From positions 1 to 64,000 of the forward strand of contig ONOL01000003.1 in NCBI GenBank assembly GCA_900319465.1: 64,000 nt of DNA. The letters run 5' to 3'. A program made the position numbers and the translations under genes. Of the stretch, positions 43,519 to 53,787 are shown one piece after another; the stretch's first letter is position 1; every line of letters begins with the position of its first letter. The notes beneath the pieces are model-generated. The model ran no database searches. It was not told where the DNA came from and saw only the letters and a list, made by a program, of their open reading frames with translations. The DNA is from an uncultured Eubacteriales bacterium (GTDB lineage: Bacteria; Bacillota; Clostridia; Oscillospirales; Oscillospiraceae).

Positions 43519-43593
43519 GCGGCCGCCGCGGCGGGCTTTCCGGAAAAAATAACCGAAAAAATCGGGAAATACTATAAATTCCCGAATCGGGAC

Positions 43594-43622
43594 TTGCCAA
43601 ATCCGGAACGTTCTGTTATAAT
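43594..43622 (+). promoter_or_regulatory. SigA-type promoter of metK
   Basis: TTGCCA (43594-43599), 17-bp spacer, TATAAT (43617-43622), just before the SAM riboswitch. Confidence 0.85.
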
Positions 43623-43639
43623 GCATCACACAATTTAAC

Positions 43640-43785
43640 ACCTTATCAAGAGTGGTGGAGGGAACGGCCCTGTGAAACCCGGCAACCTGCGAACAGGCAA
43701 GGTGCCAAATCCGGCGGTGAGACGAAAGATGAGGCTTTAACAGCAGACTTTTTGCGCCCCGCCGACGTGCGGGGCGTTTTCTTAT
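43640..43785 (+). promoter_or_regulatory. SAM-I (S-box) riboswitch with terminator
   Basis: The leader holds the S-box core: CTTATCAAGAGTGGTGGAGG, then ACGGCCCTGTGAAACCCGGCAACC in parts, GGTGCCAAATCC and GAAAGATGAGG (to about 43734). The expression platform is the terminator CGCCCCGC-CGACGT-GCGGGGCG with TTTTCTT (43755-43783). S-adenosylmethionine binding should stop transcription before metK, giving product feedback. Together with the metK promoter it accounts for the gap after yvcK. Confidence 0.96.
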
Positions 43786-43805
43786 CAATGAAGGAGGATC
43801 TCATC

Positions 43806-44951
43806 TTGAGCCATTATCTGTTTACTTCCGAATCCGTAACCGAGGGCCATCCCGACAAGATCTGCGACCAGATCTCCGATGCGGTCCTGGACGCGATCCT
43901 CGCCGAGGATCCCAATGGGCGCGTCGCCTGCGAGACGACCTGTTCCACCGGCCTCGTCCATATCATGGGAGAGATCAGCACCAGCTGCTACGTGGATATC
44001 CAGAAGATCGCCCGCGGCGTGATCCGCGACATCGGTTATGACCGCGCCAAATACGGCTTTGACTGCGACACCTGCGGCATCATCGTCAACATCGACGAGC
44101 AGTCCGGCGATATCGCGCTGGGCACCAACGACGAGGTCGGCGGCGCAGGCGACCAGGGCATGATGTTCGGCTACGCCTGTGACGAGACGCCGGAGAAAAT
44201 GCCGCTTGCCATCTCGCTGTCCCACAAGCTGGCTAAGCGCCTGACCGCGATCCGCAGGGAAGGGCTTGTCAGCTACCTGCGTCCCGACGGAAAGACCCAG
44301 GTCACCGTGGAATACGACGAGGATCGCCGCCCCGTGCGCGTCGATACCGTCGTCATCTCGACCCAGCATGCGCCGGAGGCGATGCTTGAGCAGATCCGCA
44401 GAGATATGATCGAGCTCGTGGTCAAGCCCGTTGTTCCCGCCGAACTGCTGGATGAGAACACGAAATATTATGTTAACCCCACCGGACGCTTCGTCATCGG
44501 CGGTCCGCAGGGCGACTCCGGTCTGACCGGGCGCAAGATCATTGTCGATACCTACGGCGGCAGCGCGCCTCACGGCGGCGGCGCCTTCTCCGGGAAAGAC
44601 CCCACCAAGGTGGACCGCTCCGCCGCCTACGCGGCTCGCTGGGCCGCAAAGAACGTCGTGGCCGCCGGACTGGCCGAACGCTGCCAGATCCAGCTTGCCT
44701 ACGCCATCGGGATCGCCGAACCCGTCTCCGTGCTCGTGGAGACCTTCGGCACCGGGAAGGTGTCGGACATGAGGATTGAGCAGGCAGTACGGAAAGTATT
44801 TGATTTCCGTCCCGCCGCCATCATCCGCGATCTGGATCTGCGCCGGCCTATCTATCGCGATCTTGCCGCATACGGGCACATGGGCAGGGAAGATCTCGGC
44901 GTGCGCTGGGAATCCACCGACCGCGCGGAAGCGCTGCTCGCAGCGATCTGA
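43806..44951 (+). CDS. metK: S-adenosylmethionine synthetase
   Basis: Makes SAM from methionine and ATP. Motifs are [22 protein letters not shown] near residue 7, [24 protein letters not shown] near 110 and the P-loop-like [16 protein letters not shown] near 251. The start is a TTG at 43806 with AAGGAGG 8 nt upstream, giving 381 aa; the earlier ATG at 43788 precedes this site and would add unconserved residues. Controlled by the SAM-I riboswitch. Confidence 0.97.
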   Translation: MSHYLFTSESVTEGHPDKICDQISDAVLDAILAEDPNGRVACETTCSTGLVHIMGEISTSCYVDIQKIARGVIRDIGYDRAKYGFDCDTCGIIVNIDEQSGDIALGTNDEVGGAGDQGMMFGYACDETPEKMPLAISLSHKLAKRLTAIRREGLVSYLRPDGKTQVTVEYDEDRRPVRVDTVVISTQHAPEAMLEQIRRDMIELVVKPVVPAELLDENTKYYVNPTGRFVIGGPQGDSGLTGRKIIVDTYGGSAPHGGGAFSGKDPTKVDRSAAYAARWAAKNVVAAGLAERCQIQLAYAIGIAEPVSVLVETFGTGKVSDMRIEQAVRKVFDFRPAAIIRDLDLRRPIYRDLAAYGHMGREDLGVRWESTDRAEALLAAI

Positions 44952-44994
44952 GGGAATAAAGCCTGCAGGTTCGGGTCAAGCTGGAAGATGGGGC

Positions 44995-45024
44995 TTGACG
45001 AATCCGGTGTTCTTGTCGTATACT
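44995..45024 (+). promoter_or_regulatory. SigA-type promoter of trxA
   Basis: TTGACG (44995-45000), 18-bp spacer, TATACT (45019-45024). The -35 overlaps the right arm of an inverted repeat GTCAAGC (44975-44981)...GCTTGAC (44993-44999). Confidence 0.7.
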
Positions 45025-45089
45025 CATGACCGTGAACAAAGGTTGTATGCAATTTAATTAAGACACAACAAAAGAAAGGACTACCTGCC

Positions 45090-45401
45090 ATGGCTGAAAT
45101 CATCCTTACCGAGAGCAATTTCAGAGAAGAAGTGCTGAACTCCGAGATCCCCGTCCTGGTGGATTTCTGGGCGACCTGGTGCGGCCCCTGCCGTATGCTC
45201 GCGCCGACGATCGCGAAGATCGCCGAAGAGCAGGAGGGGAAGATCAAGGTCGGCAAAATCGACGTTGACGAGCAGCCCGAGCTCGCGGCCCGTTTCGGCA
45301 TCGCGAGCATCCCCACGCTGATGGTTTTCCGCGGCGGCGCCGTCGTAAAGGCCTCCGTCGGCGTGCAGCCGAAGGCGGCGATCGAGGCCATGTTTGCCTG
45401 A
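45090..45401 (+). CDS. trxA: Thioredoxin
   Basis: A 103-aa thioredoxin with the active site [13 protein letters not shown] (Cys31-Gly-Pro-Cys34), [15 protein letters not shown] and the cis-Pro segment SIPTLMVF. It reduces protein disulfides in the cytoplasm. AAAGGA lies before the ATG. It is a single-gene unit with its own promoter and terminator, 5 kb from the thioredoxin reductase gene. Confidence 0.97.
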   Translation: MAEIILTESNFREEVLNSEIPVLVDFWATWCGPCRMLAPTIAKIAEEQEGKIKVGKIDVDEQPELAARFGIASIPTLMVFRGGAVVKASVGVQPKAAIEAMFA

Positions 45402-45412
45402 GGCAAAACGAA

Positions 45413-45445
45413 CGGAGACGCCGGTTACCGGCGTCTCCGATTTAT
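45413..45445 (+). terminator. trxA terminator
   Basis: CGGAGACGCCGG / CCGGCGTCTCCG stem, TTA loop (45413-45439), followed by ATTTAT. Confidence 0.8.
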
Positions 45446-45457
45446 ACAAAGTTGTTA

Positions 45458-45486
45458 TTGACAAATTGTGCATATTGTCATACAAT
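45458..45486 (+). promoter_or_regulatory. SigA-type promoter and operator-like palindrome of glnN
   Basis: TTGACA (45458-45463), 17-bp spacer, TACAAT (45481-45486). An inverted repeat TGACAA (45459-45464)...TTGTCA (45475-45480) fills the space between the two boxes, an ideal repressor site. Confidence 0.8.
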
Positions 45487-45568
45487 TTAATCTGTCGAGC
45501 GGCAAAGGCGGCGTACCTGCGTATGGTGTCTCTGCCGTTTTTTATCAACAGGGAAAGAAGGATCTGCT

Positions 45569-47662
<2,094 letters not shown>

Positions 47663-47663
47663 C

Positions 47664-47698
47664 AAAAACCACGGATCGATCAAAGATCCGTGGTTTTT
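47664..47698. terminator. Bidirectional terminator
   Basis: AAAAACCACGGATC / GATCCGTGGTTTTT with a 7-nt loop. It ends glnN and, on the other strand, the gene whose stop codon (47680-47682) lies inside it. Confidence 0.9.
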
Positions 47699-48330
47699 AT
47701 ATACAATAGGTTACTGAAAAGGTAAGTGCTGTGCTTCCGGACGAATTCGTCGTACTCTGTGCGTTTGATAAAATATCTGCGGCCCCAGGAGGAGATCTGC
47801 AGCCAGTCCTCATCGATCCCGGTCACGGTAAAATAATGGCTCTTGGTCGAGGCGGCGGGGGCGAAGCAGCCGTCCGCCCTGCGGCAATAAAAGCGCAGGC
47901 GCTCCTTCCTCCATATGGCAGGGAAATTGGGCCCGACGGAGAGGATGACCGGCAGGTCCCGCGCCAGCATCTCGCGGATGCGGTCCCACAGCTTTGTGCC
48001 GGAGAAGGCCCAGAAAGCCCGGTAGGGAAGCCCCCTGTCGAGAAACAGGCGGTTGACCCCGATCGTGAGCACGAAGCCGTTGATGCCGGCATAGGGGATC
48101 AGCGGGAGATAGCGGCGGCAGAGCATCCGAAGCTCCTCGTTATAGGCCGCAAGCGGCTGGGGAACAAGCGAATCCCCCTCGTGCGTCAGATAGTGAAGCA
48201 GATCCAGCACGGCCACAGGCCCGCAGCCGCATTTGCGGATCATCTCCCTGTCCGACCAGGTCTGGCATCCGCCGTACGATACCAGGTCGTTATTCTGCAC
48301 GCTCGGGAAGGGCCTTTGCAGCGTCAGCAT
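47680..48330 (-). CDS. Hypothetical protein with C39 peptidase-like features
   Basis: I cannot assign a family firmly. The 216-aa protein has KCGCGPVAVLDLL near residue 33 and KSHYFTVTGIDEDWLQISSWG near 165-185 (split KSHYFTVTG and WLQISSWG), an order of Cys and His like bacteriocin-processing C39/papain-like folds. There is no signal peptide or obvious membrane helix. A clear GGAG lies 7 nt before the ATG. The gene lies downstream of pfp, after hairpin 48351-48382, and ends inside the glnN terminator. Confidence 0.7.
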   Translation of the reverse strand: MLTLQRPFPSVQNNDLVSYGGCQTWSDREMIRKCGCGPVAVLDLLHYLTHEGDSLVPQPLAAYNEELRMLCRRYLPLIPYAGINGFVLTIGVNRLFLDRGLPYRAFWAFSGTKLWDRIREMLARDLPVILSVGPNFPAIWRKERLRFYCRRADGCFAPAASTKSHYFTVTGIDEDWLQISSWGRRYFIKRTEYDEFVRKHSTYLFSNLLYIKTTDL

Positions 48331-48350
48331 GGGCGTACTCCTTCAGAAAC

Positions 48351-48382
48351 ATACACCGATGCCGAACCCGGCACCGGTGTAT
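48351..48382 (-). terminator. Hairpin after pfp
   Basis: ATACACCG / CGGTGTAT outer stem with inner GCC/GGC pairs, without a strong T tract. Probably a weak terminator, so some pfp transcription may reach the next gene. Confidence 0.5.
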
Positions 48383-48400
48383 GACGATTCAGGATTCCGA

Positions 48401-49642
48401 TTACTTCGCCAGAACCTTCTTGAGGCGGGCGTAGCGGGGGAGGGAATTCTCCAGAGGCAGCACGGGCTCGCCCTGGATCAGCGGCAGCACGTAATCGATG
48501 AACGCGTGCTTGAGGCCGTTGTGCTCCTCGTTGATCCACTCCATGGGGACCTTCTTCTCGAAGTTGGCAACGGAGGACAGGGGCAGGAGCACCAGCTTGC
48601 AGTGATACTTGCCGTCGACCGTCTCGCGCTCGAAAGCGACCATCTTGCCGGTGGTGCCGCTGACGGCCTGCTTGACAGCTTCCATACCGGCGGCGCAGGC
48701 TTCGTTGACGTCGGTGGCGGAGGCCAGATGCGCGCCGCAGCGCTGCAGCAGGCTCAGCTCGATGCCGCGCACCTTGGCGCCGGTCTTTTCCTTCACGATG
48801 TTGGCGAGCATGGCAGCCAGGCCGCCGAGCTGGGCGTGGCCGAAGCCGTCGGTCGCGGAGGTCTTGGCCTCGGAAACGAAGCTGCCGTCCGCGTAGTGGA
48901 TGCCTTCGGACACCGCGACGAGAACCTTGCCGTTGGCTTTATAGATGCGCACGACGTCGTCGAGGAACTTATCCATCTCAAAGTCGGTCTCAGGCAGGTA
49001 GATCAAGTCCGGACCGGAACCGAACTCGGTGGCCAGCGCCGCGCTTGCGGCGAGCCAGCCGGCGTGACGGCCCATGATCTCCACGATGGTGATCATGCCG
49101 CTGTCATACACGCGGGCGTCCTTGTTGATCTCCATGCAGGAGGTGGCGATATACTTGGCAGCGCTGGCGAAGCCGGGGCAGTGGTCGGTGCCGAAGAGGT
49201 CATTGTCGATGGTCTTGGGAACGCCCATCACGCGGCACTCATAGCCGACGGACTCCATGTAGCGGCTGATCTTGTTGCAGGTATCCATGGAATCGTTGCC
49301 GCCGTTGTAGAAGAAGTAGCGGACGTTGTACTTTTTGAAGATCTCAAGAATGCGCTTGTAATCGGTATCGTCCTTTTCGGGATCGGCGATCTTGTAGCGG
49401 CAGGAACCCAGCTCGGAGGAGGGGGTATTGAGCAGGAGCTTGAGCTCGGCGGGATCTTCCTCATCCATGACGTACAGCTTGTCGTCCAGGACGCCGCGGA
49501 TACCGTGGGCAGCGCCGTAGACCTTGGTGATCTCTTCCGCGTCAAGCGCAGCGCGGATCACGCCGTAAGCGCTGGCGTTGATCACTGCGGTGGGGCCGCC
49601 GGACTGGCCGAAAATGCAGGAGCCGATCAATTTTTCACTCAT
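48401..49642 (-). CDS. pfp: 6-phosphofructokinase, diphosphate-type
   Basis: Phosphorylates fructose 6-phosphate. Marks are GQSGGPTAVINAS near residue 13, GGNDSMDT near 114 and GVPKTIDND near 139. The Lys of PKTIDND and the Asp of GG(N)DS point to diphosphate as donor, since ATP enzymes have GGDGS; the Asn in the first position is less common. MGRHAGWLAASAALA follows. Length 413 aa. It is divergent from fba, which encodes the next glycolytic step. Confidence 0.9.
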   Translation of the reverse strand: MSEKLIGSCIFGQSGGPTAVINASAYGVIRAALDAEEITKVYGAAHGIRGVLDDKLYVMDEEDPAELKLLLNTPSSELGSCRYKIADPEKDDTDYKRILEIFKKYNVRYFFYNGGNDSMDTCNKISRYMESVGYECRVMGVPKTIDNDLFGTDHCPGFASAAKYIATSCMEINKDARVYDSGMITIVEIMGRHAGWLAASAALATEFGSGPDLIYLPETDFEMDKFLDDVVRIYKANGKVLVAVSEGIHYADGSFVSEAKTSATDGFGHAQLGGLAAMLANIVKEKTGAKVRGIELSLLQRCGAHLASATDVNEACAAGMEAVKQAVSGTTGKMVAFERETVDGKYHCKLVLLPLSSVANFEKKVPMEWINEEHNGLKHAFIDYVLPLIQGEPVLPLENSLPRYARLKKVLAK

Positions 49643-49694
49643 TTTTCAGATGCCTCCAAAATTTAAAAAATTTTCAATTTGTTGAATGTGCTTC

Positions 49695-49723
49695 TTGATT
49701 CTGCCACGGATTGAGCATATAAT
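49695..49723 (+). promoter_or_regulatory. SigA-type promoter of fba
   Basis: TTGATT (49695-49700), 17-bp spacer, TATAAT (49718-49723). The rest of the pfp-fba gap is AT-rich with an AAAATTT/AAATTTT palindrome near 49658-49675. Confidence 0.75.
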
Positions 49724-49780
49724 AGAAAAGCAAATTTGTAAATATGCTATTTTAACAAAAAATGAGGAGGAGACAAAAAA

Positions 49781-50749
49781 ATGGCACTTGTTACAACGAA
49801 AGAAATGTTTGCGAAGGCTTATAACGGCGGCTATGCTGTCGGCGCTTTCAACGTCAACAACATGGAGATCGTCCAGGGCATTACCGAGGCGGCAGGGGAG
49901 CTGAAGAGCCCCGTTATCCTGCAGGTCTCCAAGGGCGCCCGCGCTTACGCCAACCACACCTATCTGGTGAAGCTGGTCGAGGCTGCCATTATCGAGAATC
50001 CTGAGATCCCCATCGCGCTGCATCTGGATCACGGCGATACCTTTGAGCTGTGCAAGTCCTGCATCGACGGCGGTTTCACCTCTGTTATGATCGATGCGTC
50101 TTCCAAGTCCTTTGAAGACAATATCGCCCTGACCCGCAAGGTCGTCGAGTACGCCCACGATCACGGCGTCGTGGTCGAGGCTGAGCTCGGCACGCTCGCC
50201 GGCGTGGAGGACGAGGTCGCGGTCGAGCACGGCAGCGAGAGCTACACCCGTCCCGAGGAAGTGGAAGAGTTTGTCAGCCGCACCGGCTGCGACTCCCTGG
50301 CCATCGCCATCGGCACCTCCCACGGCGCATACAAGTTCAAGGCTTCCCAGTGCACCCGCAACGCCGACGGCGTTCTGGTTCCGCCTCCGCTCCGCTTCGA
50401 CGTGCTGGAAGAGTGCATCAAGCGCCTGCCCGGTTTCCCCATCGTCCTGCACGGTTCTTCCTCCGTTCCTCAGGAGTTCGTGAAGATGGTCAACCAGTAT
50501 GGCGGCAATATGCCTGACGCCATCGGCATCCCCGAGGATCAGCTGCGTGAAGCTGCCAAGCTCGCCGTCTGCAAGATCAATATCGACTCCGATATCCGTC
50601 TGGCCATGACCGGCAACATCCGCAAGTACTTTGCTGAGCATCCTGATCACTTCGATCCGCGTCAGTATCTCAAGCCCGCCCGCCAGGCTGTCAAGGAAAT
50701 GGTCGCCCACAAGATCGTCCATGTCCTCGGTTCCGACGGCAAGGCCTGA
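49781..50749 (+). CDS. fba: Class II fructose-bisphosphate aldolase
   Basis: Zinc-dependent cleavage of fructose 1,6-bisphosphate. Marks are GAFNVNNMEIVQG near residue 23, the metal site LHLDHGDTFELC near 85, MIDASSKSFEDNI near 106, VEAELGTLAG near 133 and the phosphate loop HGSSSVP near 225. Length 322 aa. It begins with AGGAGG and its own promoter, divergent from pfp. The ATPase homologue follows 58 bp downstream on the same strand with no terminator seen between. Confidence 0.97.
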   Translation: MALVTTKEMFAKAYNGGYAVGAFNVNNMEIVQGITEAAGELKSPVILQVSKGARAYANHTYLVKLVEAAIIENPEIPIALHLDHGDTFELCKSCIDGGFTSVMIDASSKSFEDNIALTRKVVEYAHDHGVVVEAELGTLAGVEDEVAVEHGSESYTRPEEVEEFVSRTGCDSLAIAIGTSHGAYKFKASQCTRNADGVLVPPPLRFDVLEECIKRLPGFPIVLHGSSSVPQEFVKMVNQYGGNMPDAIGIPEDQLREAAKLAVCKINIDSDIRLAMTGNIRKYFAEHPDHFDPRQYLKPARQAVKEMVAHKIVHVLGSDGKA

Positions 50750-50807
50750 TCGGATTCGCGTATAGAGACAGAGAACTATTCGATAACAACAACAGGAGGT
50801 GGCAATG

Positions 50808-52445
50808 ATGGGCCAGATTCTTGACCGCATCAAAAGCCTTGCGAGCAAAAAAGTCACCGATTCCGGGATGCCGGACGTGGTGCTCTTCGCTCGTATCGTG
50901 TTTGCAGCGATTTTGACCGCTGTTGCACTCATCATAAAAATGCCCGCTGCCGTTCGCGTGGCGCTGCTGATCCTGGCGACAATCATCGCCGGCATCGACA
51001 TCGGATGGGAAGCGGTGGACGCGGTCTTGAACAAGGACTTTTTTGCCGCCCCTGTCGTTTTGCTGGTCGTTGTTTTCGGTACGATCGTGATCGGTTATCC
51101 TGAAGAGAGCGCTATTGCCGTGATCCTTTATCAGGTCAGCATGGCCGCTCTGCGCTATGTGATGCAGAGGACCCGTGATTCCGCGCTGGCGTTGGTCAGC
51201 GGGGAAGAGGAGGAGCGCAGAACGAGAGTCCGCGACTTCGTGAGTGCGGATGACGCCGGGGATACGAACCTCGGCTCCGTGATTGGCCGCAGCGCCTCCA
51301 TCGTTCTGAAAGCCGCTATGGCTTTCGCCGTGGTCTATGCGATCGTGGTGCCTTTTACCGGTCCGACCTTCCGTACTTCGATCCATCGCATGCTGATGAT
51401 CCTTGCGGTCTGCACGCCCGCATCCGTGATCGTCGCGATGCCGCTTACCGCGATCGTCGGCCAGTGCTTCTCCGCCGGACAGGGCGTTCTTTTCAGCAAG
51501 GCCAAGAATCTTGAGGATACCGCCCACGCCGAGACCGCCGTGTTTGACAAAGCCGGCATCTTCTCCGAGGAGGCACCCAAGCTTCTCGCCGTCCGTTCGG
51601 ATATGCTGGACAAGGAAACCATGATGAACTTTGCGGCCCACGCGCTGTACTATTCCGAGCAGCCGGTGGCGAAAGCCGTCTCCGACGCCTATGATCAGGA
51701 ATACCGTCTGGATGTGATCAGCGAGTTTGCCGAGATCCCGGGCAGCGGCGTTTCCGTTAAAATCGCCGGAAACCCGGTTCTTGTCACGACCGGCGATTAT
51801 CTGCTCAGCCGCGGGATCCGCATTCCGCAGGAGCAGGAAGCCGGACAGGTGTTCTTCCTGGTTATTGCCGGTCGCTACGTCGGAAAGCTGATTCTCTCGG
51901 CAAGCACCAACGACGCCGCCAGAGGTCTCACCGACGGTATGCGCGAGGCCGGGCTTCGCCGCTGCATCCTTTTCACCGAAGACAGCGCCGAGCAGAGTCA
52001 GAAAGCAGGAGAGGCCTTCAAGTTCGACGAAGTCTACGGCGAGTGCGATCTTGAGCGGAAGCTGAAGCTGATCTCCGATATGTGCAGCGGCACCGACAAC
52101 CGCGTTCTGTACGTTTACAGCAACGGCTTTGAGGCGCACAGCGACGCCAAAGTCGATATGCGAGTCAGCAAGAAGTCCAAATTTGCCGACGCCTCCGTCG
52201 ATCCGGAGCGTCTGACCAATTTGCCCTTCGCTGTCCAGATCTCCAAGCGCATGGGACAGGTTCAGGCCGAAAATGCAATCTTCGCTTTCCTCGTGAAAAC
52301 CCTCCTGATTTTCCTTGCGATCAACGGGAAGTGCACGCTGTGGTTTGCGCTGTTTCTTGACTCCGCCGTCGCCATCGGCACGGTGCTCAATGCGATCCGC
52401 GTGACCAGCGACTCGCTCCTGGCAAAGATCGGAAAATCCGAATAA
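50808..52445 (+). CDS. Degenerate P-type ATPase homologue
   Basis: A 545-aa membrane protein with the membrane and P/N-domain layout of P1B ATPases, but badly eroded. The membrane motif reads CTPASV instead of a CPC-type site. The phosphorylation loop is VFDKAGIF (Asp247 kept, Thr changed to Ala249). The actuator domain is reduced to a short charged loop near residues 125-150 with no TGE. The N-domain HP is QP. The hinge motif GDGxND is replaced by SNGFEAHSD. Ion pumping is therefore unlikely. The start at 50808 has AGGAGG 8 nt upstream; 50805 is an alternative. It follows fba and ends before terminator 52482-52519. Confidence 0.8.
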   Translation: MGQILDRIKSLASKKVTDSGMPDVVLFARIVFAAILTAVALIIKMPAAVRVALLILATIIAGIDIGWEAVDAVLNKDFFAAPVVLLVVVFGTIVIGYPEESAIAVILYQVSMAALRYVMQRTRDSALALVSGEEEERRTRVRDFVSADDAGDTNLGSVIGRSASIVLKAAMAFAVVYAIVVPFTGPTFRTSIHRMLMILAVCTPASVIVAMPLTAIVGQCFSAGQGVLFSKAKNLEDTAHAETAVFDKAGIFSEEAPKLLAVRSDMLDKETMMNFAAHALYYSEQPVAKAVSDAYDQEYRLDVISEFAEIPGSGVSVKIAGNPVLVTTGDYLLSRGIRIPQEQEAGQVFFLVIAGRYVGKLILSASTNDAARGLTDGMREAGLRRCILFTEDSAEQSQKAGEAFKFDEVYGECDLERKLKLISDMCSGTDNRVLYVYSNGFEAHSDAKVDMRVSKKSKFADASVDPERLTNLPFAVQISKRMGQVQAENAIFAFLVKTLLIFLAINGKCTLWFALFLDSAVAIGTVLNAIRVTSDSLLAKIGKSE

Positions 52446-52481
52446 AGAAAGCGAAACCGATTCCATTTGCGAAAGAAAACC

Positions 52482-52519
52482 AAGAAATCGCGGCTCATTT
52501 CAGAGCCGCGATTTTTCTT
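52482..52519 (+). terminator. Terminator after the ATPase homologue
   Basis: AAGAAATCGCGGCTC / GAGCCGCGATTTTTCTT stem with 6-nt loop. Its T tract runs straight into the -35 of the recombinase promoter. Confidence 0.85.
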
Positions 52520-52546
52520 GACTTTTTATGGGAGGGGATATATACT
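52518..52546 (+). promoter_or_regulatory. SigA-type promoter of the recombinase gene
   Basis: TTGACT (52518-52523), 17-bp spacer, TATACT (52541-52546). Confidence 0.75.
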
Positions 52547-52622
52547 ATGGGCACATAGAATCTCGCATAATATAAATTTAGCGATATTTTAGAGCCGTTT
52601 TTCGGCGAAAGGAGCCTTCTGC

Positions 52623-53609
52623 ATGAATCTGGACCAAATCAACGATATCCCCGATATTCTGATGGAGTTTCTCGAATACCACTCCACGGTGCGCGGCCAT
52701 TCCGATCGGACGGTCGCAGCCTACTACATGGATCTGAAGATTCTGTTCCGATACCTCAAACGCAAACGCAGACTGGTATCGCGTGATACACCCTTTCAGG
52801 AAATCGATATCACCGACGTGGATCTGGATTTCATCCAAGACACCCGAATTGAAGAGCTCTACGGCTATCAATCCTTTTCGCCGGAATCCGGACAGGCGCT
52901 CTCCGCTGCGAGCCGCTGTCGCCGGACGTCCTCAGTCAAATCGTTCTTTAATTATCTGACGAACAAACGCCATCTGCTGGAGCGCAACGTTACCCAGGAG
53001 CTGGACATGCCAAAACGGCAGGCTTCGCTGCCGCGTTATCTTGAAGAATCTGATTGTGAAAAACTTCTCAATGTTTGTGACGGACCCTATGCCGAGCGGG
53101 ATTATTGCATTCTGATGCTGTTCATGTCCTGCGGGCTGCGTGTCTCCGAGTTGGTTTCGTTAAACGTGACCGATCTCTATGAGGATCACCTGCGGGTTCT
53201 GGGCAAAGGCAACAAAGAGCGCGTCATATTCTTCGGCGACGGCTGCCGAGAAGCGATCGACGACTATTTAATGGTTAGAAATGTTGTGAAAGTACAAGAA
53301 AAAGACAAAAAAGCGCTGTTTATCAGCCAAAAGAATTGCAGATTTGGCGTGCGCGGCGTTCAACAGATGCTTGAGAAAAAGCTGCTGCTGGCCGGTTTGG
53401 ACGCAACGCGCTACTCCCCTCATAAGCTTCGCCACACAGCCGCTACGCTGATGCTGAAAAACGGCGTGGATACCCGGGCGCTTCAGGAGGTTCTCGGCCA
53501 CAGCAACCTCAATACGACTCAGATCTATACCCATCTCGACAACACCGCGCTGCATGAAGCCGCGATGGCCAACCCCATCGGCCGCAGGCATAAAACAGAA
53601 GCAGAATAA
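52623..53609 (+). CDS. Tyrosine recombinase, XerC/XerD-like
   Basis: A 328-aa site-specific recombinase. It has an N-terminal SAM-like DNA-binding domain (residues 10-130) and a catalytic domain with Arg in CGLRVSELVSL, Lys in LGKGNKERVI, His and Arg in HKLRHTAATL and the nucleophile Tyr in TTQIYTH. Host Xer proteins resolve chromosome dimers. No attachment repeats, excisionase or phage genes are near, so a housekeeping role is more likely than integrase of an element. Which Xer it is, or where its dif site lies, cannot be told here. Confidence 0.88.
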   Translation: MNLDQINDIPDILMEFLEYHSTVRGHSDRTVAAYYMDLKILFRYLKRKRRLVSRDTPFQEIDITDVDLDFIQDTRIEELYGYQSFSPESGQALSAASRCRRTSSVKSFFNYLTNKRHLLERNVTQELDMPKRQASLPRYLEESDCEKLLNVCDGPYAERDYCILMLFMSCGLRVSELVSLNVTDLYEDHLRVLGKGNKERVIFFGDGCREAIDDYLMVRNVVKVQEKDKKALFISQKNCRFGVRGVQQMLEKKLLLAGLDATRYSPHKLRHTAATLMLKNGVDTRALQEVLGHSNLNTTQIYTHLDNTALHEAAMANPIGRRHKTEAE

Positions 53610-53616
53610 TAGCAAG

Positions 53617-53654
53617 CGAAGCCGACGTCCGCTATACGTCGGCTTCGTTTTTTG
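53617..53654 (+). terminator. Terminator after the recombinase gene
   Basis: CGAAGCCGACGT / ACGTCGGCTTCG stem, 7-nt loop, followed by six T. Confidence 0.9.
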
Positions 53655-53737
53655 CAATTTTATAGTTTCTGTATACTCATGCATATACCGTATATAGCTG
53701 TAATCGTTTGCAACAATTCTGTTATTGTCGGGCGAAG

Positions 53738-53781
53738 AAAGAGCGGCGCAATCGGGATAATCCCCATTTACACCGCTCTTT
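53738..53781 (-). terminator. radA-side terminator
   Basis: AAAGAGCGG / CCGCTCTTT stem enclosing a second small hairpin (GGGGATTATCCC on the minus strand), just 3' of radA. Confidence 0.65.
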
Positions 53782-53787
53782 ATCCAT

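Noticed and set aside
43561..43586. TCGGGAA...TTCCCGA hairpin as yvcK terminator
   Set aside because: Only 7 bp with a 10-nt AT-rich loop and no T tract; too weak to call.
42397..43788. N-terminal extension of the symporter frame antisense to yvcK
   Set aside because: The symporter starts at 42396 with AGGAGG and its own promoter; the extension covers yvcK and the SAM riboswitch region.
50799..50807. GTG at 50799 as start of the second ATPase homologue
   Set aside because: It lies within the AGGAGG ribosome binding site itself; the ATG at 50808 has correct spacing.
52623..53609. Tyrosine recombinase as integrase of a mobile element
   Set aside because: No att-like repeats, tRNA target, excisionase or cargo genes; base composition matches the surroundings and housekeeping genes flank it on both sides.
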